A DNA stretch of 64,000 bases from Lindgomyces ingoldianus (Eukaryota > Ascomycota > Dothideomycetes > Pleosporales > Lindgomycetaceae): the NCBI RefSeq assembly GCF_010093535.1, contig NW_022985197.1:200777-264776 (forward strand). The letters run 5' to 3'. The position numbers and the translations under genes are program-made. Under the pieces are notes generated by a model. That model was not told where the DNA came from. It saw only the letters and a program-made list of their open reading frames with translations, and searched no databases. Shown here piece after piece: positions 12,100 through 23,900 of this stretch. Each line of letters begins with the position of its first letter. Within the stretch, counting starts at the first letter, position 1.

Positions 12100-12560
12100 T
12101 AAACTTTACTTTAAGCTTTAAATAACACTTTATAAACATACTAGGCTAGTTTATACTAACATAGCCTAGATTATGCTTAGTGTGTAAAGAATTAGCTATA
12201 TTAGCTATAGCTACTAGCTAAAAGGAAAATCCTTATATATAGTTATAGCTTAAGTATATGCTTAATAATTACTTACTTTTTATTATTACTTAGCCTTTAT
12301 AAGTTAACTATAGAATTAGCTTATAAAAGTTGTTTAGTGTGTTAGTTATTTATTATTTTTTTTTAAAAACCTTACATATAGCTATAGTATGTTACTTTAA
12401 AAGTGTTACATTTTATTTAAAAGCTTAAAGCATAAGCTATATTTAATGTTTTTTAGCATGTTTAAGTAGTGTTATTAGGAATGCACTAGTATAGAAAGAG
12501 TAGTTTAGTAAGGTCTTAGTAAAAGTAAGCAACTTAGGTGTGTAAGCAACTTGCCTATAG
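12100..12560 (+). repeat. Repeat family B, right copy
   Basis: Direct repeat of 5690-6140, ending AAGCAACTTGCCT. Its end is close to the edge of the AT-rich block: base composition becomes normal by about 12.7 kb. Confidence 0.65.
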
Positions 12561-13446
12561 AGTACATTACTGTTTTAAGCTTCTTTAGGTTCTTATTAGC
12601 TAGACGTAAAGTAGAATGCTTTTACATTTTTTTTAAAAAAAACTTTAGCCTTTTTCCCTTCTGTAGACAGTAGTAAGATATATTACTCTACTTTTTTACT
12701 AAAGCTAGCGTCTCTTGTGATGTATTTCACTGCTGAAGACATATGCTCGCTGATATTTCTTTAACAGGAAGATGCGTGCCCAGTTTGCAATGGGTGCACT
12801 GATTCGCCCGGTTGAACATATGAAGACTGTAAGTCAAATGACATGGGTGTTCTGACAACAGCGCCATTCACTCCATTCATTCATGCACTCAACCTCTTTC
12901 CCCCCTCTCCCAACTTCTGATTCAACCAATGCGTGCCAAGCCTAGTCGCTAATGTATTAATCAGGCGCCTAACACTAAAGTCTAATGCGAGATCGAATTA
13001 GAATTACTATTATCAAGCTTGATTTTGGGTGAGATTACTGGTGCTCACTACTGTCAATCGTTATATTTTCTGTTAGTCTAAGCAAAGATTTTAGCTATAG
13101 CCCTTCGTTTAGGAATCAATGGTATTTTATCGGGAAACTGTCCTTATCTATTATTTCACTAAGTGTTTGAATGGAAAATGGTGAACTTAATATAGCCTTG
13201 ATGAAAGGTGTGAAATATTAATTAGATGGACGACCGTCATATTATATAAGGATATTCGAGTACATTGGCAGTGCTCGGGGTACTAAGATGACAGGTGAGC
13301 TGGAGAGATGGTAGAATCCCCCTTGTTATCCCTTGCTCTTCATAAACCCCCAAATCCAATCGCCCGATACCGACTCCAACCATACCAAAGCCTCGCTTCA
13401 TTCAGCAATAGATCTAACTCTAGAGAATATGATACACTAACACTAA
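12561..13446. other. Transition from RIP block to unique DNA; 3' flank of GCN5
   Basis: The composition shifts from about 12.65 kb. I see no gene. The GCN5 stop codon lies at 13447, so its 3' untranslated region and terminator must lie here, only ~0.7 kb from degraded transposon DNA. Confidence 0.5.
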
Positions 13447-14727
13447 TTATTTTTCAAGTAGCTCAAACCACTCTGGAATCTCTTGAATAAGTCTCCACAT
13501 GTACTTCTCCAGGCTGACCGCGCACTTGGCGTATACCGTTGTTGGTTCATTATACTGCCGGCAATTACTAAAAATTAGCTTGAGGTCATCGACGAGGTCT
13601 TTCGGAGTAGCATAAAGACCATGCTCCAATTTTTCTTCCATAGTCGTTAGATCCATTGGTGATGTAATGACATTGTAATAATCAAGGACTTCGTCTTTGT
13701 CGACTGGCTTGAGGAAGGGCCATGCTTGTTTGTGGTTTTGGATTTGATACAGAAAACGTCTAAATTCGTTGAAATGAGGCCCGCGGCGTGGCTCCCGTGC
13801 TAATTCGTCCATTTCTGGAGACCAGCCAAGTGCCCGAATGGCAGGGATAGAGAATGGGTCGATTGGAGTGACAACATCGTTGGCCCATTGACGAGGTGGT
13901 TGATGGATGATGTGGCTTTTACTCAAGCTACGAATTTTGGCTTGTACGGTTTCCTTTTGCTTCTGAAGCATACGACCAACTTCGAGATAACGTATTCGAG
14001 GAAGCATAGTGCATTGCATGAGTGTCCCTCCTTCGTAGTCCTTGATATACCCCATCCAGGCGGACTTGGGGAGAGTGATCTCTTTGGTAAATCCTTGTTT
14101 TTGAAAATACCCCGTGGCAAAATTATCGGCGTAAGTCAGAAAATGCATCACTGGGGAAGTAGCTTTGACATAATCCTTCAAATGGGCCATGAGATGTGCT
14201 CCGTATCCCTTCACCTGCTGATCAGATGAGACAGCACAAAAAACGATTTCAGCAAAATTGCGGTTTCGGAATTCTCGGAATGATATTCCGCCAATGACCT
14301 CAAGAGGCATTTTGACGATGGCGAGAGACAAATGAGTGCGATCGTAGACGAGACGTGCGATGTAATCTTTAGGCATTTTTGGAAGTTGCTTTTGAAACAG
14401 GTTTTTAAGACCTGTAAGGATAATCGTACTCTCGCTTGTGCTATTATTATTAACAACTCGGAATTCGATCTCGCCATTTCTTTCTTCTAAAACTGCAGGC
14501 TTTAGAACAATTAGAATGTTTCCTGATATTTAAAGGAGCTAGCGAACCTTCTCTAGGATAGGAATTCTCCAGGTTGTAGCTGCAGGTTGAATATCTGGTT
14601 CTTTCAACCTATTATCAATTCTTTTGGTATCAGGAGCGGAATTCGGTTCTTCGGAAGCCGTGCGCTTCGCGACGAGGATATTTTGCCCGCGGTCGGCTGG
14701 AAATGAGTGCGACTCTGCTTTGTCCAT
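13447..14727 (-). CDS. gcn5: Histone acetyltransferase Gcn5 (SAGA/ADA catalytic subunit)
   Basis: Catalytic subunit of SAGA/ADA; acetylates histone H3 tails in the nucleus as a transcription coactivator. Two exons, 14727-14548 and 14499-13447, with a 48-nt intron (14500-14547, GTTCGC..CTAAAG, CTAAT branch) give 410 aa. The intron is placed because it joins ILEK to [16 protein letters not shown], the conserved entry to the HAT domain; reading through hits TAG. The GNAT core spans about residues 70-230, with the catalytic Glu in FAEIVFCA (about residue 144) and the acetyl-CoA loop QVKGYGA (155-161). A bromodomain fills about 300-400 ([20 protein letters not shown] with the acetyl-lysine-binding Asn). 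The start is the Met of [15 protein letters not shown]; an upstream in-frame ATG at 14877 would add 50 residues unlike the family. No defect is seen. Confidence 0.93.
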
Positions 14728-16417
14728 CTGCGTTGAATGCCGGCGAACCAGATTTTGATAGGTAATATTCAAACTAGTACTAGTTAGCCTCAGGTGCTCT
14801 GAAAATATTGCGGTCCATAACCTTGTTGGATATTCGGGTGATTTGAACACGTGTCGCTCCGAAATTTCTGCATGCATGGATTACTCCAATGTCACGTGTC
14901 GAACTCTCCGACCCCGCTCGTTCACATCCGGTCCTTGGCTTATCTCACGAGCCATACCCTCTGGAGGTTCCACCGAGCGTCGGCAATAGGTAATACCATG
15001 TTATGTTATCCTTCACCTATCTCAACTAAACCCTCAGGAGATGAGTGATGCTGTATCTCTTCACAACTAAGTGGGGGGAGGCTTATTGTGCGTTAGAGAC
15101 AAACAATAGTTTATAAAGAGATATTCACAAGGTGTTAGGCTTCTATATTATTACACGTGCGTATGCAAGTAAGACAAAAAGAAATTTAAATAACTATACA
15201 GTAATAATCTAAGTGTCTAGTTGTAAGATCAGATGTCCTAGAACGGGCCTATATGGCCTCACCTGACCTGTTTGGAGGTCACATGACCTGTGCTTCGTAT
15301 ATAAGCATGAATCCTGACAAGCTCGGCTTGACAGCGATTCGTCTCCCTTACAATACACTCCTATTTGTAAGGACGGAGCTCTGTACCACTGCGCCAATAC
15401 AACCAAAAGGTGCGAATAATCAACCAACGGTTGATCTGCGTACAGAATAGTATATATACCTGTCGCGCGTAAGAACTGTAGCACAAGCCGCTTCTAGCCT
15501 TGCAGTGCATTACCCTTTTTATAAGAACTACTAGCCTTACAATTATTAGTAGTTTCTTAAGCTCTTAACTAGTTTTTATGTGTTTTAGCTAGTAAGCTAA
15601 TTTTTTATTCAACTAAATACTTTTTTAACACTTAAATTATTATAGTGTTTAAATAGTTTTAACTTTATACTTATTTTTTTAAATTAAGATATCTATTAAC
15701 GTTATTTATTATAGACTAAAAGCCTAAGGATCTATATAATTTATAGTATTAATAGACGCTAAGCATTAGGTTGATTAGGCAGCCTATTTTAGGACCCCTT
15801 CAGCCTACGCCTACTAAGCACTAAAGCATAACAGTCACTTATCCTTTACTTCCCTTAATACTTGCCCCCTCCCCCTCTCGCACGAACTTCTTCGACTGGT
15901 CACCCACTAGCCAGTCGGCATGCATAACCGTCACCTACACCTCCTTCCTCACTCTATCCGCGTTTCCCCCCTGCCTTTTGACCATAGCCACCGCAACTAA
16001 CACAAAGTAAACCCTTATTATTAGGTGAGGTATCGACTTAAAATAACCTTAGCTGTTTAACTAAAGTACAGCGGACTGTAATGAAACTGTACTACTTGAC
16101 CAGACCACGTGAGCCGTAACAGTTACAATACGTACACCTACCTGTCTCCCGTCCTCCCTACCGTACAAACGTACACACAATCCCACCTGTACAGCCATCA
16201 GAATCGCGCAATCGTACAGTACTATGCCTCGTTGAAAGCGCTAGCGGACAATCTACAACGCCATTGCTCTCAGGACGACAGACGAACCCCGGTGCTTTAG
16301 TGAGTGCTTCAAGAACGCCACACTGAAGATCCGTCGGCGTTATATTCTGGCAATGTGTGAGTTAATGAACTGGTTCAATAGGTTGTGGACTGACCAGATC
16401 CATGGCTCTGATCCGTG
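14728..16417. other. GCN5 upstream region with a possible solo-LTR remnant and an AT-rich patch
   Basis: No gene is supported. 15214-15490 is a moderately GC-rich island with a TATA-like TATATAAGC at about 15298 and a near-palindrome AGGTCACATGACCT; it begins TGT.. and ends ..GCACA, as an LTR would, but I find no target-site duplication. About 15500-15850 is AT-rich and RIP-like. 15.85-16.4 kb returns to normal composition and may include the ruined 5' part of the transporter pseudogene that follows. Confidence 0.4.
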
Positions 16418-17149
16418 CAACAGCTCTCTAGAATCACCATCCTAGTCTATTATGTCCCTCACGCCCTCACAATGGATATAGGAGTCTCATGCGACACATC
16501 TCTCAACATCAGAGCTTGATTAGCAGACAATTACTGGCTGTTAAGCTTCATCGTTATATTCTAGCTCGACCGAATGGGCCGCTGTCAGCCTTTGATCTGG
16601 ACGGCCCTGGTCTGCTTCCTATGCTTTCTGATGGTCGTAGTACTTCGGATTAATCCTAAGCAAGCTCATAGATCGGCTCCAACTCCGTTCTTCTTCCCCT
16701 GCGAGTCTAACTCTGTAGTTGGCTGCTACCGATTCTGTAGCTATATGCACTCGAGATTATGTCCCTTCGGCATTGGTCACATAGTGCAGCATAGCTACGG
16801 CGAGCGACTGAATGTTTAACTACTTAACGGCCCAAATTACATATATTTCCACTAGGAACATCCAGTGGAAGATTTACCCGATATTCTTCGTTTTCAATGT
16901 CGGTTTTGAGTCATCGTTTGGCTCTTCTACCCGAGATTTACGATTGAGGAGATAGATGATCTGTTCATGAGGAAGGACGACAGGATATTTGTTGCTGATG
17001 AGTATGAAAGGTTGTTTCCTGGGTTTACATCTAATATGGGAAGAAAGGGCCCTGTTCTTGAATTTGGAAGTGATGAAGCTTCTGATGCCATCTGGGAGGA
17101 AGACGAGAAGCTGTGGGGAAAGGGCTCTCATGTTGAGAATGTGGCATGA
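16418..17149 (+). pseudogene. MFS sugar-transporter pseudogene (C-terminal half)
   Basis: Pieces of a fungal sugar porter of the major facilitator superfamily appear in the right order but cannot be read through. From 16418: QQLSRITILVYYVP, then NYWLLSFIVIF and LDRMGR (the D-R-x-G-R loop motif) with an in-frame TGA and TAG between them, followed by a hydrophobic TALVCFLCFLMVVVL helix. After an acceptor-like CACTAG comes NIQWKIYPIFFVFN, then a frameshift to VIVWLFYP..TIEEIDDLF, where the family has a PET-x-x-RTLEEID signature; the ET-G part is lost. A 60-codon open frame at 16967-17149 is the tail. The N-terminal half is not recognisable. Confidence 0.65.
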
Positions 17150-19416
17150 AATGGCTGGCATTTTAAGCACAGTAAAGAATCAGACCTCCATTGTGCTCAT
17201 GCTGAGGCGTTAGAGATAGATATCTCCTGGCGTCAAATAACACTATATTGCTCAACAAGAGCCGCGTTAGCACCGCTCGAACGAAAGGTTACTTCCATTG
17301 GTTCGGCGATGAGTTCAAGCCAGTGATAAAGAGGGTACAATAGGGTTGGACTATCAGAAGTAGAAACAGGTGTCTTCGAGGAGAGTTGTGGGTGGGAGTC
17401 TGGTCAATGACATCTTGGAGGTAGGAAGCGAGTGCAGACACACGCAGCCTCTTTGAAGGCGCGCAGAGCTCTTCCTGTTGAGACCACCACCCTACCGTTC
17501 AGGAAGTCACATATGGTGTTGCTTTTGATACCTCCCAGTTCTACTCGGTTCACTAGGCCAATGTCCTTTCGCATTGAGAGTTTGGCATTCACCGATCGGG
17601 TTGCTCATTAGCGTCTTAGCCCATATGCCGAGTCAGGGAACTGTCAAACACCCATCAGATTTGCCCCGACGCTCACGCTCGAATGTCCATGAATTTCTAA
17701 TCTTGAAACAAAAGCACGCGACCCTTAGGTTATAGCGTAATCAACGGAAGCGCAACTGCATTACGCGAATCCGACCTCCGACTCGAGCCCAAAGAGTCAA
17801 GCCCCAAATTCCCCTTCAAGATCCCTCCGGCTTGCCGAGCCATCCCGAACGCCAGTGATCAGCAGCGGCCTGACTGATCCTAGTGTCAACTTCCCTCCCT
17901 CGAACCCAAACCGGGATTTCCTGCCTTTCAAGAAATAAATGTTCTCCAGACATGCTAGAACCAAGGGCCATGCGAATGAGCGGAGTGAAGAAATACTGGA
18001 AATTTTCACGGCATTTCTCCAAAGTTGAAGCAGTGGGTTGCTGGTTGAAGAAAGATGACTACGTGCATATCAAAACCTTGCTAAAATCCTACACTCCATG
18101 GTCCTTTGCCGAACGGATGTGGTCTAGACGTGGCTTCCACCCACCAGGCACAATTCTCGGGCATATTGACCCTGCAGCCTGCTCTTCTTCGACTCCTGGG
18201 GAAAGTCAAGGCAAGCCCAGGCTTCTTTGCGGGGTGGGGAAGCTTGGCTTGTGCAGGGGAGCACTGGACTAGGATACCGAAATGGTGGGGCAGTGTTGGA
18301 GACGTGGACACTAGTTCGGTACAAGAGGGCTGCTTGGGTTTAGGTTAGCTTGTGATATAATGCCCGAGCTTTCGGACCGGCGGGAAACAGGCATGCTGTT
18401 CTCGTATTCGGTGGTTCTAGTCAGAGGCGTTGGGGATCTTGTTTTGCAACTGGTCTCACTGCACATTCATGGCCTCCTGATAATTCGCCGTCATAATGTG
18501 AACGCCTTCCTTTGTAGGAGACTTTGTAGGAGATATCCCCGTCAGTGTCGAATTAGGGAAAGTTCGGTAAGATATGGGCACCAAATATCCCTCAGGTATA
18601 AGGCATGAATTGCTTAAAAAGTGTCAACAACGACGCCAATCCCGGCAATTTCATCACCAGAGCAGAATCAACAATGTCGTACAATATGCTAGAATTTCAA
18701 AAATGAAGTTTGGATTAGTCCAGCCACGAAACAGCCTAAGTCTCAGATCATTAGATCGTATAACGTGGAAAGACCAAAATAAGAGGCTAGTAAATGCGTG
18801 AAGCGTCTGAAATTCTGGCTGGAAGAATGTTGATATGGTGTCTTGCGACTAATATCGCGTTATATCTTACAGACGTTGAGTTCTTGGGTGTCGTGGTCTG
18901 ACTGCCTCCACAATAAAAATAATACACCGGCCATGCTTTAATCGTACATGCGATGTCCGAAGTAGGTATTGAAATGCGTAATGAGATCCGATAATATGGC
19001 TTAGGAGCATTCGACCGAAAGAGAGGGTGCTGCAAATTAAGCAACAGTTGGAGTAGTCGAGAGCTGAAGCCAGGCCACGAGGTTCCATCTCGGGTAAGAA
19101 TCGTATAATGGTGTCGTCAAGTCGTTGACGTCGCACCCAGTAACAATAAGTGGAATACCCTTACCTTCACACAGCCGGATTCAAAGCTTTTTGCAATGGT
19201 CCGTGTTTCCATTATCCATTCCATTCCATTCCGTGACGTACACTGATCGTCGAAGAAGCGCCGTAAAGCCCAGACATTGCCCTAGAATCCCATGCGAATG
19301 CCACAAACGGAGGAAATATCCCAAAGCGGTCTATCAGACTCCGGGTAAGAAAACGCGCTAAGTCAAAACCAAATCCCTGGATCGGGCAAGAATACGAATT
19401 CCATGAGGGTGCTATT
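17150..19416. other. Intergenic, no recognisable gene
   Basis: Normal base composition. Open frames up to 129 codons (17883-18272) show no family resemblance and overlap others on both strands. A short ATTCC-type tandem run lies at about 19209-19230. The part nearest 19417 must contain the 3' end of the Zn2Cys6 gene. Confidence 0.4.
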
Positions 19417-20939
19417 TCAAGCCCCCGAGTAAAATTGTTGCATGTTGTGGTGGCCATACGCCATCGATGGCCCGCCTTCCTCCTGAACTTGGTCCAAATG
19501 TCCTGGTTCCCCATACCACTGAGCGCTCATCGATCGACTTGGCAAAGGCATGTCAGGTGTTGGATTCTGTAGTCCTCCATACGGGGTCCAAGTCTGTGGG
19601 TAGCTGTACTGATGGTTTGGTAGAATCGGAGCCGAGAGAGGAGCCGAACTGCTATCTCCAAGCGTTGTGGTGTGCATAATTGCTGTATTTGTGTCTATAG
19701 TAGTTGGGTAAGGATAGGGAGAAGTCCGGCGCGGATAATCATGTTGTTGAATGCCGAGCCCTGAGCCAGGATACTGGTTGGGAATCCCTTCAATGTTTCC
19801 GTACGACATAGATCTTGTCGGCGGCTGGAGATTGGGCTGAGCCCAGCTATGGTTATCATGCTGGCCGCCATAAGACATGTTTGAAGTAGTGCTCATGGTC
19901 GCTGGGGTCTGCCCACCAGACATGTTGGTCTCGCTTCCATAGGTAGAATTAGCTGCTGAAGGTGATGGTCGCCAGTACCCAGAAGATGAGGGGGAGCTTT
20001 CTGTCACGGAAGATGAAGGCAAGAACCCAGGCGTGCTCCACTGTGTTTCTATTTGCTGGGGATATGTGTACGGGGGATGTGGCATAGGTACTTTCATAAT
20101 CAGCAAAATGTCTTCTGCACAGATACTGTAACACTCACTTGCACTCGAATGAGGCACTTGAGACGGGGCAACATCTACGTCAGGCTGCAAGCCGTATCTT
20201 GGCGTCGGAGTCTTGGTCGTCACCGTAGCGAATGGAGGACGAAATTCTTCAATCTTCTCACCAGAGGCTGAAGAAGGGTGACGGGGCGAAGATGTTGTCG
20301 AGGATGTTGGTGCGCCAGCGCTAGGCTCCTTTGCCGAGCTTGTCTGAGAGCGCTGAATCTCGGGCGTTTGCTCGACAGGATAGAAGTTGCATTCTTTCTT
20401 TAGGCGGATGCAGTTTGCGCAGCGGCCTTGAGGGTCGTCGTTGGCAACAAGACATCGAATCTTCCTGCGTCGACAGTGTCCTGGAATCGGTAAGGTCAGT
20501 GACTCACCTCAGTCACTATTAGGTATCAATGGTCCTGCTTACCACATGCGACAGAGGTTCGATGGTATCCCAACTTGTTCCGTCGTTTATCCGCTGTAGG
20601 CGACAGCTCGCCCGAAGTTGCGAGGGCCAGGTTGCGCATGTGTGGTGTTGAAGAAGAGCGCCGTATTTCAGGCGCGACCTTGCCTTTGGACGGTCGTCTC
20701 TTCTTGTTTGATTGCTGATGAAGTGAGGGCACAATCCCTTGGCCTGGAATGGTTGTGTCGAGGTCTGAGTGGTCCGTAGAGTTGTGGATAGACGCGGTCT
20801 CGGTCACGGGCAAGCCGATTCCAGATGTATGGGATAGAGTATCGAAGGGCATTGCAGTGCTTTGAATAGGACGCAAATGCAACGCGTGGTCTAGTCTAGA
20901 AGCAGCGTCTCTCACACGGTGCTCCACTCCTATAGCCAT
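19417..20939 (-). CDS. Zn(II)2Cys6 transcription factor
   Basis: Fungal-type binuclear zinc-cluster regulator, nuclear. Three exons are supported: 20939-20543, 20480-20139 and 20090-19417 (470 aa). Intron 1 (62 nt, GTAAGC..CCAG) splits the zinc cluster between C132 and C135; joined, it reads C132-x2-C135-x6-C142-x10-C153-x2-C156-x6-C163, preceded by basic residues (KKRRPSKGK). Intron 2 (48 nt, GTGAGT..CTGAT..AAAG) is a multiple of three with no stop, so a retained form would also be translatable. The rest is rich in Ser, Pro, Gln and Tyr and probably disordered; I see no fungal-specific TF domain. The 5' end is uncertain: an open frame continues upstream to about 21035 and an acceptor (TATAG) plus a donor (GTATGT at 21080) suggest another exon, but the frames do not join cleanly. 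Target genes unknown. Confidence 0.8.
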
Positions 20940-23900
20940 AGGAGGCACTATGCTGTCGCGCTTCTCGAATATCAACCCACGGGGCTGGCCAGCGCATTGA
21001 AGTGTACTAGAGTTGTCAGAATTGACGCGTCGACACTATAAGGTGCTATAGGAACAGTATTTCAGAAAAGGGCGACATACCTTGGTAGTTAGGCGCAAAG
21101 ATTTCTAAACGTTGGAGCCCGCACTAGATCTTGTCTGTAGTCGGGAGTCGCAGGCGGGGATGGACGATCAACCAGGCCATGGGATTTTAGGCGCAATCAA
21201 TTCTGCAGGTGGAAATCCGACAGCTAGGGCCAGAGAATGGCGAAGTTCTGGGTCCAGCACTGGACGAGAGCTGCTGCAGTGGAAATGATAGTTGGGGGAT
21301 TGTTCACGACAATCACACCCTTTGTAAGCTGTCTCAACCAAACCCTGGCGGGGAAACAGCCACAATCCCCAAACAAGAAACGAAGAGAGCCAAAAGCAAA
21401 GACTGCCGGGGAACGAAAAGGATTAGGAAAGGGAAAAAATTTTGGATTTTCCCCAGCGCTGTATGGTTGAGTGTCTCGATGATTAAAAGTGCCACCACAC
21501 ACTACGACCAGGACAAGATTGAGCAGCCATCCTAGCAGCTTGGCTTCAACACGACGATCTTGCGCTGGTCTGGCAGGAGGTTTGGGTGAACCCTGTCATG
21601 TTGGCGGCGCCGCAGGAGCCAACTGATGTGCGGGATGGATGAATGGCACACAGGCCAGAATGCGCTCAACATAGTCGGCCATGCACCGTCCACTGCTTCC
21701 TCGGCGGCCTTCCACCCACGGTCGCTTGGCCTGTCTGTCACAGGTCGGTGGGCAAACGTTGTGACAGGTCGATTGCTCCAGCGCCGCAGCGTCAGAGGCG
21801 GCCAGAACAGTTTTGGGTGGGCGGGTGGCAGCGAAGGGAAATTCGACGGCGGACGTGAAGCTTCACGCCATCGCGAACCCCCAAACTCTTTTCTGCACTT
21901 CGGAGGTCATCATCTGTAAGGGGTCCACCAGCCAGCATGCTGCAGGTGGCAGATGGGGCCGAGCGCTGGTGGTGGGTAATTTGGTTGTGAACGATGACTG
22001 GGGAGCATGGCGGTGAGCAGGGGCGACCCATCCACATCGTTGTAGCGATTTGAGATGATGGACACACCCATGGAGCAGTAGTGGAAGAATTCATGCTTGA
22101 ATAATTGCGTCGGCGGGTGTAGAGAGAAGGTGGCTGACACGCTGGACCAGCGGAGGAAAACGCACGAATCCCGTCGCTCTTCGTTGCTCACTGCGCCGTC
22201 GTGATGTCTGTGAGCATGACAGACTGGTGGAGAGCCAGCAATATCGCCGGCAGGGCCAGCGGCGCAGGGATGGCGGCGATGAGGATGCGTGATGCCACCA
22301 CATTTGAGCAGATATTTCTGCGACACATGGCGGCGCAACGCAGCACCCTTTCTCCACACTCTCTCATTTCGCTACAGAGGCCCTTGGAAGCCTCAGCTTC
22401 ATTTCCAGTGCAAGCCTGCCCAGTGCTCAATTGCTCCGCCGTTCCGTATAGTAGCGTGCACTCTGAGGTCGTGTTACACAACGGCAGGAGTCGCGCGCCG
22501 TCACTGGCCCACGCTGTGTGGTGGTTTGTGATAGACTGATACCTAGGAATGTGACTGACACAACATGTCGGTTGGTTAATGCATCTGCATCAGTGACCCA
22601 GTGCTGTGGCTAAGGGGACGTGCATGTGCATGACGTCCCAAAGGTTCGCAGGACCTCCACGGGTCTCCCAGCATGACGCCGCACGTGGCAGCGCTTCTCC
22701 ATGACGCTCTGTTCCACTGTCTTCGGAGGGATGCGTTGAAGGAGCTGGAGAGGCAGCGGAGGCTGGAGACGGGCGGCACACCCGGAACCGTGCATGGCAT
22801 TCTTCGAGGGCCGTCGAAGACAACAGCCCGCGCGCGGTCTCAACAGCATTCGTGAGCTGCCAGCGGGCCTCTTCCGCTAGTGACAGCCTCGCTGCTCTAT
22901 TTTTCCTTTTCAGAGCATCCCTCCGCCACCTGCGGACTGGTCGAGCCAAGATATCCCACGTTCTGCGCGCTCTTCAGGGCGTCCACCACACTACAAATGT
23001 CATTATCGCTCGTCGCTTGCATTCGACATCTCTCTGCCCACCAGCAACGACCCTGCAACGCCTGGCTCTCGCCGCATTGACTCGGTACTGGCTCTAGGAG
23101 GTACCAGGTCACCGGCGCTGGCCTCTCCATCGCCAGAAGTGAGGCTCCTGCGGTGCCTACCAGCCGGAATGGCCAGCCGGCGGCCCTGGAGAGGTGCATT
23201 CTGGCTAAATGCCGACACATCTGAAACGTGCCGTCCGATCGATCCGCATCTCACGAGGCTTCATCAGAACCAAGATTGATTGTTGATCACTAAATTCTGT
23301 GCGCCGCCGTCAGGGGGCTCATTGGCAAACAACACTCCATCGATTCAGTTCCCTGGCCACGCCCGTGAGGCTGCGTCGTGTCGGGGCGCCATCATCGACC
23401 TTGGCCCGTGGGCCGGCTTGCTTTTGCCAGGTCTGATCATTGCGAATGCGCTGCTGAACAGTAATCCGAAGAAGAAATAAATAAAAGGTGCATCCGCGAA
23501 GTTCTGCGCTCCAAAACTCATTTATCTACCCTCTGCCGGCCATTGATTGGCCGGTCGCGTGCGGGATATCGACGACTCGCCGACGGTGAGCCTTGGACAG
23601 GCCCGCATCGCTTCTCTAAAAATACTCCTGCGTCTTTAAATCCCTATCGTTCAGGCATCAAACATGATCGACTGGCACCTTCCCAATCCAGTCATGAATC
23701 GCTACATTTTTCCACCTGCATCTCTCGAATGACCACCGTACCCCCATCTTCCGCAATCGTAACTTAACTCTTGCTTTGTCGCAGCAGCTGCCTCATCGGT
23801 GATGCATGCGATATCGTCACTGACCCCAAAGGACAGCCGTCGTGATTAGTGTGCGTCACACGGATCCAGTTCGCAGACAAGGTGGCAATGTGGAATAATC

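Noticed and set aside
1..12600. Centromere or telomere
   Set aside because: AT-rich and repeat-dense, but explained by RIP-mutated transposons; no telomeric repeat or diagnostic centromere feature is visible.
15214..15490. Second solo LTR
   Set aside because: TATA-like box and TGT..ACA-like ends are present, but no target-site duplication or second copy is visible, so it is noted only within the intergenic entry.
17883..18348. Overlapping frames of up to 129 codons on both strands
   Set aside because: Mutually overlapping and without recognisable motifs.
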